A stretch of 64,000 nucleotides of DNA, taken from positions 1-64,000 of the forward strand of contig CANFTW010000015.1 of NCBI GenBank assembly GCA_947450025.1. Reading direction: 5' to 3'. Position numbers and translations under genes: made by a program. Below the pieces are notes generated by a model. The model saw only the letters and a program-made list of their open reading frames with translations, had not been told where the DNA came from and did no database searches. The stretch comes from Bacteroidota bacterium. GTDB taxonomy: Bacteria > Bacteroidota > Bacteroidia > B-17B0 > Aurantibacillaceae. Positions 6,481 through 14,133 of this stretch are shown here, piece by piece (position 1 is the stretch's first letter; each line of letters begins with the position of its first letter).

Positions 6481-8814
6481 ATGCAGTATATAAAAATTCT
6501 TTTTTCTATTTTTTTAATTCTTAGTCTATCTTCCTCTGCTCAAGTAAAAATAGATCAATGGGTAGATCATTTATCATACGATCATGCTAATTCTGTAGCT
6601 AAAGTTGGAAATACGGTTTATGTTTCTAATGGATCTGGGATGGGAACCTATTCTATTGATGATAATTCTATTGATAAGTTAACGAAAGCAGAAGGATTAT
6701 CAGATATCGGAGTAAAGTTATTGCGAAAAAATGATTACAATGATTACTTACTAGTCATCTATGAAAACACAAATATTGATGTCATTAAACCAGATCATTC
6801 CATTATAAATGTTTCTGATATTAAACGAAAAATTATTCCTGGTAACAAAACAATTAATGAAGTTTATTTTAATCGTGCTTTAGCTTATATATCATGTGGA
6901 TTTGGCATCATTGTTTTTGATACCGAGAAATTAGAAATAAAAGATACCTATTTTATTGGAAATGGAATATCAAACATCGAAGTTAATCAAGTGACCAAAA
7001 ATGATACGGCTTTATTTGCGGCAACTCCAAGTGGTATTTTTTATGGCGATAAAAATAGCAACTTAAGTAATTTTCAAAACTGGAAACCTTTAAATATTGG
7101 CTTAGCTTCAGGACCCTATAATACTATCGTAAACTTTAATGGAAAAATCATTACGAATTACTCAGAATATGATAAATCTAATGTCAAATCCAAAGACACC
7201 TTGTATGAATTAACGAATACAGGTTGGGTTAAATATACGTTAAATGGTAACTGCACCAATGCTACAAATTATAATCTCTTAGATTATTCGAAATATAATA
7301 AGTTACTCATTATTGATCAAAATGGACTAGCAGTATTTTCTCAATCTGGTTCAAGATTGAGTTATTTAACGAATTATGGATATGGTTATGCGTCGATTAA
7401 TGATGCCTTTTTTGAGGACAATACAAATTTTTGGATAGCTGATCAAAATTATGGCTTATTAAAATCAGGCGGTGCAAATTGGTTTCCAAATGAAATGATT
7501 CGGATGACTGGTCCTGAAAATAATTTATCAAATGATTTAGAGATTAAAGATGGATTATTGGTTGTTGCTCCTGTCAATTTAGGAGAAGTATATAATTCAC
7601 AGTTTATTGTAGAAAAGCCTAATGTATACCAAGATGCAGAATGGAAAACCTTAAGAAGTACATTTCCTGATTCTATTCAAGATATTAATTCAGTAGCTAT
7701 TGATCCAAATGATAAGACTCATTTAGCTTTTGCATGCATGGCCAGTGGCTTAGTGGAAGTGAAATCTAATCAAATTAAAGGAGTCTATAAATATGGAAAT
7801 AGCCCATTAATTGGCATGAATGGTGGAAATGATGTACGTGTTACTGGAGTAAGTTTTGATAAACACTCTAATATATGGGCATCAATTACTTTAGGAAAAA
7901 AATGTGTGAGTGTCAAAAAACCAAATAATACATGGACTCTTTTAGATTTTGAACAATTTGTAGTGCAACCTACAGTGTCAAAAATAATTTTTGACAAACA
8001 AGATCAAGCATGGATTGTTTTACCTCGTAATACGGGATTATTGGTGTATAAAGATGTGAATGGCTTGTCGCAACCAAATCCTTCTAATACTAAATTATTA
8101 AATCTAAATATAGGAAATGGACATCTTCCATCTATGGATATCTATTCTGTATGTGAAGATAAAGATGGACATATTTGGGTTGGAACCGCTAAAGGCGTGA
8201 CTGTTTTTTATAATCCTGAAAACATTTTTACAAATACAAACTGGGATAGTCAGCAAATTTTAATTGAGCAAGATGGTCACGTTCAAATATTATTAGAGAA
8301 TGATGTTATTACCTCAATCGCAGTAGATGGTGTCAATAGAAAATGGATAGGAACACAAAGTTCAGGTGTTTATTGTATGTCTTCAGATGGACAAACTGCC
8401 GTGTATCATTTTACGGAGGAAAATAGCCCATTGTATTCTAATTTAATTAGAGATATTGTGACTGATGAAACGACTGGAGATGTTTTTATAGCTACGGATA
8501 AAGGGATTCAATCGTATCGTACCCCAATTATTAAAGGATTTGATGAGTATACCAATGTGCATGCCTTTCCTAATCCGGTAAGGCCAGGCACAACCTCATC
8601 AGTTTGTATCACTGGATTAATTGATGAGTCTGAAGTAAAAATTACGGATGTAAGTGGTAATTTAATTTGGTCAACAAAATCTCAGGGAGGACAAGTTGTT
8701 TGGAATTTACAATCTTTTAGTGGCACTAAAGCAGCTAATGGTGTTTATATGATTTATTGTGCCTCTGCGTCTGGTGATCAATCTGCTACCGCTAAATTGT
8801 TGATTGTAAATTAA
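6481..8814 (+). CDS. porZ: Type IX secretion system protein PorZ
   Basis: The 777-residue protein has a signal peptide (about 1-21, ending SSSAQ) and starts its mature part with DQWVDHLSYDHANSVA, the usual PorZ opening. Two seven-bladed beta-propellers of the 'two-component regulator propeller' type (about 30-690) are followed by a C-terminal beta-sandwich related to T9SS sorting domains (about 695-777). PorZ is a cell-surface part of the T9SS attachment complex, where it binds A-LPS and helps sortase PorU anchor cargo. Length and order match P. gingivalis PorZ. Its stop overlaps the recO start by one base (TAATG), a pairing widespread in Bacteroidota. Confidence 0.88.
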   Translation: MQYIKILFSIFLILSLSSSAQVKIDQWVDHLSYDHANSVAKVGNTVYVSNGSGMGTYSIDDNSIDKLTKAEGLSDIGVKLLRKNDYNDYLLVIYENTNIDVIKPDHSIINVSDIKRKIIPGNKTINEVYFNRALAYISCGFGIIVFDTEKLEIKDTYFIGNGISNIEVNQVTKNDTALFAATPSGIFYGDKNSNLSNFQNWKPLNIGLASGPYNTIVNFNGKIITNYSEYDKSNVKSKDTLYELTNTGWVKYTLNGNCTNATNYNLLDYSKYNKLLIIDQNGLAVFSQSGSRLSYLTNYGYGYASINDAFFEDNTNFWIADQNYGLLKSGGANWFPNEMIRMTGPENNLSNDLEIKDGLLVVAPVNLGEVYNSQFIVEKPNVYQDAEWKTLRSTFPDSIQDINSVAIDPNDKTHLAFACMASGLVEVKSNQIKGVYKYGNSPLIGMNGGNDVRVTGVSFDKHSNIWASITLGKKCVSVKKPNNTWTLLDFEQFVVQPTVSKIIFDKQDQAWIVLPRNTGLLVYKDVNGLSQPNPSNTKLLNLNIGNGHLPSMDIYSVCEDKDGHIWVGTAKGVTVFYNPENIFTNTNWDSQQILIEQDGHVQILLENDVITSIAVDGVNRKWIGTQSSGVYCMSSDGQTAVYHFTEENSPLYSNLIRDIVTDETTGDVFIATDKGIQSYRTPIIKGFDEYTNVHAFPNPVRPGTTSSVCITGLIDESEVKITDVSGNLIWSTKSQGGQVVWNLQSFSGTKAANGVYMIYCASASGDQSATAKLLIVN

Positions 8815-9539
8815 TGCTTTATACAACTCATGGCATTGTATTGCATAATATAAAATATGCCGATAAAAAAATCATCTCAAAAATTTACACCAAAGATTTT
8901 GGATTAATATCAGCCAATATTAATGTTGGCAATGGTGCTAAGGCAAAAATTAAGTCAGGTGTGGTACAACCGCTTACTCAGATTGAATTTGTTGTTTCTT
9001 TAAAAGAGAACAAAGATATTCAGCAATTGAGTGAAATAAAGTGCTTATTTGTTTATACAGATTTGCAATCCAATTTTAATAAACTATGCATTGCACAATT
9101 TTTAAATGAAGTGTTATATAAATGCTTAAAAGAACAAACACCCAATGAAGATTTGTTTGATTTAATTTGTCAAACCTATCAATGGTTAGATAAGGCAGAA
9201 GAGAATTACACGGATACTCATATTTATTTTTTGTTAGAATTAACAAAGCATTTAGGGTTTTATCCAATTAATAATCGAGACAAATTTTTATCCTATTTTG
9301 ATACATTAGAAGGGAAATTTATGTCAACGATAAAAAGTTTTCCTTTAGGATTTGATTATTGGCAGTCAGAATTGTTTTCTAACCTGTTTTCATATTCGTT
9401 GTCTAACCAAAAAAAAATCACGAGAAGCGAGCGGTTAGCATTGTTGGATTGTTTATTACATTATTATAAAATGCAAATCCCTGGATTAATGGACATGAAG
9501 TCGTATCAAGTGATGCAGGAAATGGCCAACGATATGTAA
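8814..9539 (+). CDS. recO: DNA repair protein RecO
   Basis: The 241-residue protein begins MLYTTHGIVLHNIKYADKKI, the standard RecO OB-fold opening, and continues with the helical C-terminal domain. RecO works with RecF and RecR to load RecA on SSB-coated gapped DNA. Its ATG overlaps the porZ stop by one base, so it is translationally coupled to porZ. No Cys zinc cluster is visible in the C-terminal part. Identification rests on N-terminal pattern, length and context. Confidence 0.9.
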   Translation: MLYTTHGIVLHNIKYADKKIISKIYTKDFGLISANINVGNGAKAKIKSGVVQPLTQIEFVVSLKENKDIQQLSEIKCLFVYTDLQSNFNKLCIAQFLNEVLYKCLKEQTPNEDLFDLICQTYQWLDKAEENYTDTHIYFLLELTKHLGFYPINNRDKFLSYFDTLEGKFMSTIKSFPLGFDYWQSELFSNLFSYSLSNQKKITRSERLALLDCLLHYYKMQIPGLMDMKSYQVMQEMANDM

Positions 9540-9540
9540 G

Positions 9541-10344
9541 TTATTCTTCTTTATCGTCTTGAGTGAAATCTTTCGAACGTTTAATTTTGCGTTCCTTAAT
9601 ATTAAATAATTCAATCATCATTGCAAATGCTAAAGCAATGTAAGCGTAGTTCTTATTCAATTCGATGTGTTGTTCATGAGGTAGGGTAGTGTTGTAACTA
9701 TCAATCATAGCCTCTGCTACTAAAATACCCCCAATGACTAGTAAAAATGATAAGGCAATCATTTTAATGCCAGGATTTTTATTTATAAAATCAGCTACTA
9801 AACCTGAGAACAAAATCATTAAAATCATCGATATTACAACAGCAGAAACCATAATTAATACTATTCCGGAAAGACCAACAGCTGCCAAAATACTATCAAA
9901 AGAAAACACAAAATCAATAATGATAATTTGCATAATAATAGCATTAAAAGTGGCTTTGCCAGTTTTAGTTGGCCCTATATCCTCAGCATCACCATGAATA
10001 TGTTCTTGAATTTCTTGCCATGTTTTAATTAATAAGAAAACACCACCACCCAATAATATTAATGCTTTACCAGAAATACCATAATTAGCAATATGAAAGA
10101 AAGGATCTTTTAATCCAGCGATAAATCCAACAAAAAACAATAAAACCGTTCTAACAACTAAAGCAAGCAGTAAACCGATGGTTCTTGCTTTTGATTGTTG
10201 TTCTCTAGGAAGCTTATCAACGGCTATAGAAATAAAAATGATGTTATCAATTCCGAGAACGATTTCAAGAATGGTTAATGTCAGTAAGGTAATAAGTCCG
10301 TTAATCGTCAATAAACTAGATAAATCAGAAGCGAAATTGTGCAT
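9541..10344 (-). CDS. TerC-family integral membrane protein
   Basis: The protein has about seven membrane helices and the TerC signature near its N-terminus (LEIVLGIDNIIFISI) with a second acidic membrane motif (IDFVFSFDSILAAVG). TerC/Alx-type proteins are linked to metal (Mn) export and tellurium resistance. I chose the ATG at 10344 (MHNFASDL, 267 residues) rather than the first in-frame ATG at 10425, because a good -7 box lies at 10361-10368 between them, so the longer form would start upstream of its own promoter. The C-terminal tail is strongly charged. Confidence 0.88.
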   Translation of the reverse strand: MHNFASDLSSLLTINGLITLLTLTILEIVLGIDNIIFISIAVDKLPREQQSKARTIGLLLALVVRTVLLFFVGFIAGLKDPFFHIANYGISGKALILLGGGVFLLIKTWQEIQEHIHGDAEDIGPTKTGKATFNAIIMQIIIIDFVFSFDSILAAVGLSGIVLIMVSAVVISMILMILFSGLVADFINKNPGIKMIALSFLLVIGGILVAEAMIDSYNTTLPHEQHIELNKNYAYIALAFAMMIELFNIKERKIKRSKDFTQDDKEE

Positions 10345-10360
10345 ATTTTTATTTATAACA

Positions 10361-10368
10361 CAAATATA
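10361..10368 (-). promoter_or_regulatory. -7 promoter box for terC (TATATTTG on minus strand)
   Basis: The reverse strand reads TATATTTG, a perfect TAnnTTTG match, 16 bp before the ATG at 10344. A TTAG near the -33 position is a partial match to TTTG. It decides the terC start. Confidence 0.6.
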
Positions 10369-10435
10369 GTGGCTTTTTAAATCTTTACCTAAAAAATATT
10401 TACATTGATAATCAAATAGTTGCAATGTTTTATAC

Positions 10436-10507
10436 TACTATGCGTTGCAAGGTACTAAATAAATAATGTATCTTTGTTAAACCAAATAATAAACTTGGCA
10501 TAGTACT
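10436..10507 (+). promoter_or_regulatory. Promoter and possible operator of the padR-pspC unit
   Basis: A -7-like TATCTTTG (10469-10476) with GTTG (10444-10447) 21 bp upstream suggests a promoter, although 215 bp from the padR start. It is bracketed by inverted half-sites TACTATGC (10436-10443) and GCATAGTA (10498-10505). PadR regulators often repress their own operon, so these may be its operators. The rest of the interval (10508-10691) is AT-rich with no gene seen. Confidence 0.4.
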
Positions 10508-10691
10508 TAAATATGTTCTTTTTTGTCTTCATTTATTTTTAATACTGCAGATTAATAATAAGATGAAGGCTTTTGGAAACCTTTTTTAAAAACGCGATTT
10601 AAAAAGGTTATTTAAAATAAAGAATTAAAAATAGTGATCAAAAAAACATTTTAATCATCCTTATTAAATAAACATTTATAAAAATGACATC

Positions 10692-11027
10692 ATGGTAAAC
10701 TCAGAGAACACAAAAGCACAAATGCGCAAAGGTGTTCTGGAACTCTGCATACTTTCTATACTTTCTCAAGGCGACGCTTATCCAACCGAAATTATTGAGA
10801 ATTTAAAGAAAACAAAGTTAGTAGTAGTAGAAGGAACGCTTTACCCGCTTTTAACCCGATTAAAAAATACAGGATTGCTTACTTATCGTTGGGAAGAAAG
10901 CACTTCGGGGCCGCCACGAAAATATTACATGCTAACAGAGATTGGCACATCGTATCTAAAAGAGTTACATCTATCGTGGTACGAACTTGTAGATGCCGTA
11001 AATAAAACTATAAATAAACAAGATTAA
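10692..11027 (+). CDS. PadR-family transcriptional regulator
   Basis: The 111-residue protein is a compact winged helix typical of short PadR (PadR-s2) regulators: helix MRKGVLELCILSILS, recognition region EGTLYPLLTRLKNTGLL and wing GPPRKYYMLTEIG. A C-terminal helix for dimerisation completes it. It lies 11 bp upstream of a PspC-domain gene, an arrangement common in Bacteroidota and Firmicutes, and likely controls that envelope gene and itself. Confidence 0.9.
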   Translation: MVNSENTKAQMRKGVLELCILSILSQGDAYPTEIIENLKKTKLVVVEGTLYPLLTRLKNTGLLTYRWEESTSGPPRKYYMLTEIGTSYLKELHLSWYELVDAVNKTINKQD

Positions 11028-11038
11028 ACATATTTAAA

Positions 11039-12859
11039 ATGAATAAGACAGTAACCATAAATATAAGCGGCATCATTTTTCATATCGAAGAAGATGCTTA
11101 TGATAAATTAAACAAATACTTAACGACCATTAGAGGCTATTTTAATAAAGCTGAAGGAGGAAGTGAAATTATGAGCGATATCGAAGCTCGTATTGCTGAA
11201 ATGTTACAAAGCAAAACCAGTCTAGTTAAACAAGTGGTGTTAATGAGTGACGTAGATCATGTCATGGATAGCATGGGTAAGCCAGAAGAGTTTGCAAGTG
11301 AATCATTGGAACATGCATCTACAGATAATGAATCCCAAAACAATTCCTATACCTATAACGAATCAATTAAAAAACGGTTATATCGCGATGGCGATAGCAA
11401 AGTTATAGGAGGTGTTTGTTCTGGTGTAGGAAATTATTTTGATATAGATGCAGTATGGTTAAGAATAGCACTTTTATTAATGTTCTTTTTTGCAGGTACG
11501 GGCTTATTATTATATATTATTTTATGGATAGCAATCCCAGAAGCCAAAACAACTGCCGAAAAATTAGCTATGAAAGGGGAGAGAGCTGATATCAATAACA
11601 TTTCTAAAGCGGTTAAAGAAGAAGCAGAGCAGTTTAAAAAACGTATGGAAAAATACGGAGATGAATTTAAAAATATGGCTTCAACCCATAAGGATGTCCC
11701 TAGAAATACAATTGAAAAAATAGTTGATTTTATAGGCGATATTTTATTGAATATAGGAAGAGTGCTTTTAAAAATTATAGGAATATTCATGGTCGTTTTT
11801 GGAGTTATTTTTTTCTTTGGATTATTTACCTCAGTGTTTGGGATGACCTTGTTTCCAAATAATGTAGATGGAAAAGAGTGGATAGATTTGTTATTACTAG
11901 ATGGAAAGGATTTTTACTTAGGATTAATAGGAATAGCTATTTTTATTGGAACACCAATTATCATGATGATTTATGGTGGAGTGAAGATTTTATTTAAAAT
12001 CAGATACTCTAATCGTTGGGTTAATTTATCTGCTGGTATAATTTGGTTAATAGGATTCTTTTTATTGTTAATGGTTGGTATTAAAACTGGAAGTGATTTT
12101 AGTAAAACTGCTAAAGTGAGAGAAAACATCATCGTTAAACCCTATCAAACATTGTATTTAAAAATGCATGAAATGCCGATAAATTTTCATGAAATAAATA
12201 TGAGTGATGAGGATGAAGAAGGTGAAGAGGGATTTAAAGCTAATAAAAAGAATAATGATTATATGATTGGCACTAATAATGGTATTAAATATTTATTAGG
12301 ACATGCACAATTAAATATTATTAAATCGCAAACAGATCAAATTAATTTAGTGATTGTGAAAGAAGCTAAAGGTGCTGATAAACGAACGGCTACCGATCGA
12401 GCAAAAAACATTTCCTACCAAGTCATACAAAAGGATAGTATTATCGAATTTGATAATTTATTTAAAGTTGATCATGCCGATAAATTTAGAGTCCAAGATA
12501 TGACCGTGATTTTGAAATTACCTGTAGGTAAAATCATATACTTAGATAAAAGTTTAGAAACTATGATTTTTGATATAGAGAATATCAATAATACGTATGA
12601 TGGTGATATGATTAATCGTCGATGGATCATGACGGAAAATGGATTAAAATGTTTGGATTGCAATGGCATAGATGATAATGTTGAGGAGACAGAATGGACT
12701 GATGGTTCCCAACCTGTTGATATTAATAAAGATGGCGTGAATATTAATTCGGAAGACACTAAAATTAAAATGGACAGCAACGGTGTCCGAATACATTCCA
12801 AAGAAGCGAAAGTAACGATTGATAAACATGGAATTCATGTTGATTCAAAAAAACAATAA
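11039..12859 (+). CDS. PspC-domain membrane protein
   Basis: The 606-residue protein starts with a cytosolic domain (about 1-95) and has a PspC domain at about 117-165 (KRLYRDGDSKVIGGVCSGVG, then a long membrane segment ending IILWIAIPEAK). Further membrane helices follow (about 240-275, 290-320, 330-350), then a large soluble C-terminal domain. The last 45 residues carry three near-copies of a 16-residue motif (DGVNINSEDTKIKMDS, NGVRIHSKEAKVTIDK, HGIHVDSK). PspC proteins belong to phage-shock-type envelope stress responses. It is co-transcribed with the upstream PadR gene, its likely regulator. Confidence 0.85.
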   Translation: MNKTVTINISGIIFHIEEDAYDKLNKYLTTIRGYFNKAEGGSEIMSDIEARIAEMLQSKTSLVKQVVLMSDVDHVMDSMGKPEEFASESLEHASTDNESQNNSYTYNESIKKRLYRDGDSKVIGGVCSGVGNYFDIDAVWLRIALLLMFFFAGTGLLLYIILWIAIPEAKTTAEKLAMKGERADINNISKAVKEEAEQFKKRMEKYGDEFKNMASTHKDVPRNTIEKIVDFIGDILLNIGRVLLKIIGIFMVVFGVIFFFGLFTSVFGMTLFPNNVDGKEWIDLLLLDGKDFYLGLIGIAIFIGTPIIMMIYGGVKILFKIRYSNRWVNLSAGIIWLIGFFLLLMVGIKTGSDFSKTAKVRENIIVKPYQTLYLKMHEMPINFHEINMSDEDEEGEEGFKANKKNNDYMIGTNNGIKYLLGHAQLNIIKSQTDQINLVIVKEAKGADKRTATDRAKNISYQVIQKDSIIEFDNLFKVDHADKFRVQDMTVILKLPVGKIIYLDKSLETMIFDIENINNTYDGDMINRRWIMTENGLKCLDCNGIDDNVEETEWTDGSQPVDINKDGVNINSEDTKIKMDSNGVRIHSKEAKVTIDKHGIHVDSKKQ

Positions 12860-12889
12860 AAGTTTGGAATTAGTTTCTTGATATAATTT

Positions 12890-12926
12890 AAGAGTCTAGT
12901 TTTTAATAAATTAGACTCTTTTTTTT
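12890..12926 (+). terminator. Rho-independent terminator after the PspC gene
   Basis: Arms AAGAGTCTA and TAGACTCTT enclose a 13-base loop, followed by a run of T. It ends the padR-pspC unit. Confidence 0.8.
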
Positions 12927-13076
12927 ATGGCTTTTTCGAGTTGTTAGTGTTTTTAAGACTTGTATAAAAAATGATTATAAATTAACTAAAAACTTCATTT
13001 TTTTTGTAGATTTACATACAACATAATTAATCATTAAAGCTATCTTTAATAATCCATTAATACTAAAATATAATTT

Positions 13077-14069
13077 ATGAATAAAACTTTTACTACATTA
13101 TTGTCTTTATCTATTTCATTATTCTCTTTTTCGCAAACGCAAATTACTAATGCAGGTTTTGAAAACTGGGGAGGTTCTGGATCTTCAGCAGAACCAACGT
13201 CATGGAATTCTAACAAAACAGGAACAGGTTTAGCGTCTTCTGGCCCACAAACTTGTTTTCAAGAAACATCAGCGCCTCATTCAGGAAGTTCTTGTGTTCG
13301 TGTTGAAACGGTTTATTATATTTTAGCAGTAGTTAATGGTAATGTGACTACGGGTGTTGTCAACGCACCAAATTCAAATAAGTCGGAAGGCTTTATTGCT
13401 GCAACGGGCTCTGATAAATTAGCATTTACTGGACGTCCAGATAGTTTAGTGGGTTGGTATAAATATACTCAAGCAACTAGTGGAACAGGAGCATCTGCAG
13501 AACAAGCTAAAGTTTATGCTGTTCTTCATTCTGGCGATTATTACGATCCTGCTGCACCAGTAAATTCTAATCATTCTGATTTATCTGCAAACAAAATTGG
13601 CGATGCTCTTTTTGTTTCTCCTGCGGCTAATCAATCTGCATGGAAACGATTTACAATTCCATTTACTTATGTGAATTCTAATACTCCTGCATTTTTAATG
13701 GTTAACATTACATCTTCTAATAATCAGAATACAGTTGCTCCAGGATTTACAGGCTCAGGAAGTAAATTATGGGTAGATGATTTAGAAATGATTTATAATC
13801 CAGTTGCTACGTCTGTTAAGGAAAATGATTTTACTAAAAATGTCAAAGTGTATTATTATGAAAAAAGCATATATGTTGATTTTTTAAACAAAACATCTGA
13901 AACGTCGATGATTGAAATTTATAATGCAACAGGACAATTAGTATCTACTCAATCAATAGACAACTCAACAGTAAATACAATAGATGTTTCCAAATTAGTT
14001 TCTGGGATATACATGTATAAAATTAGCGGTAAATCTCAAGGTAAATTTGGTAAATTATTTATTGATTAA
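13077..14069 (+). CDS. T9SS-secreted protein with PCMD-like jelly-roll domain
   Basis: The 330-residue protein has a signal peptide (about 1-19, ending FSFSQ). Next comes a beta-sandwich starting ITNAGFENWG, which resembles carbohydrate-associated PCMD/jelly-roll domains (about 20-240, ending KLWVDDLEMIYN). A C-terminal type A sorting domain (about 255-330, with MIEIYNATGQLVSTQS and VSGIYMYKI) completes it. The sorting domain directs export through T9SS and cleavage or anchoring by PorU. The ligand is unknown. It is flanked by terminators on both sides and so is a single-gene unit. Confidence 0.8.
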   Translation: MNKTFTTLLSLSISLFSFSQTQITNAGFENWGGSGSSAEPTSWNSNKTGTGLASSGPQTCFQETSAPHSGSSCVRVETVYYILAVVNGNVTTGVVNAPNSNKSEGFIAATGSDKLAFTGRPDSLVGWYKYTQATSGTGASAEQAKVYAVLHSGDYYDPAAPVNSNHSDLSANKIGDALFVSPAANQSAWKRFTIPFTYVNSNTPAFLMVNITSSNNQNTVAPGFTGSGSKLWVDDLEMIYNPVATSVKENDFTKNVKVYYYEKSIYVDFLNKTSETSMIEIYNATGQLVSTQSIDNSTVNTIDVSKLVSGIYMYKISGKSQGKFGKLFID

Positions 14070-14089
14070 TATTTTTTTCCTTCAATGAT

Positions 14090-14125
14090 AAAACCCTAAC
14101 CGCTATGTGTTAGGGTTTTCTTTTT
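14090..14125 (+). terminator. Rho-independent terminator
   Basis: Arms AAAACCCTAAC and GTTAGGGTTTT surround a short CGCTATGT loop and are followed by CTTTTT. It ends the single-gene T9SS cargo unit, just ahead of the TonB receptor gene. Confidence 0.85.
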
Positions 14126-14133
14126 AAAAAATT

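Noticed and set aside
10345-10425. N-terminal extension of the TerC protein
   Set aside because: A good -7 promoter box lies between this ATG and the family-typical start at 10344.
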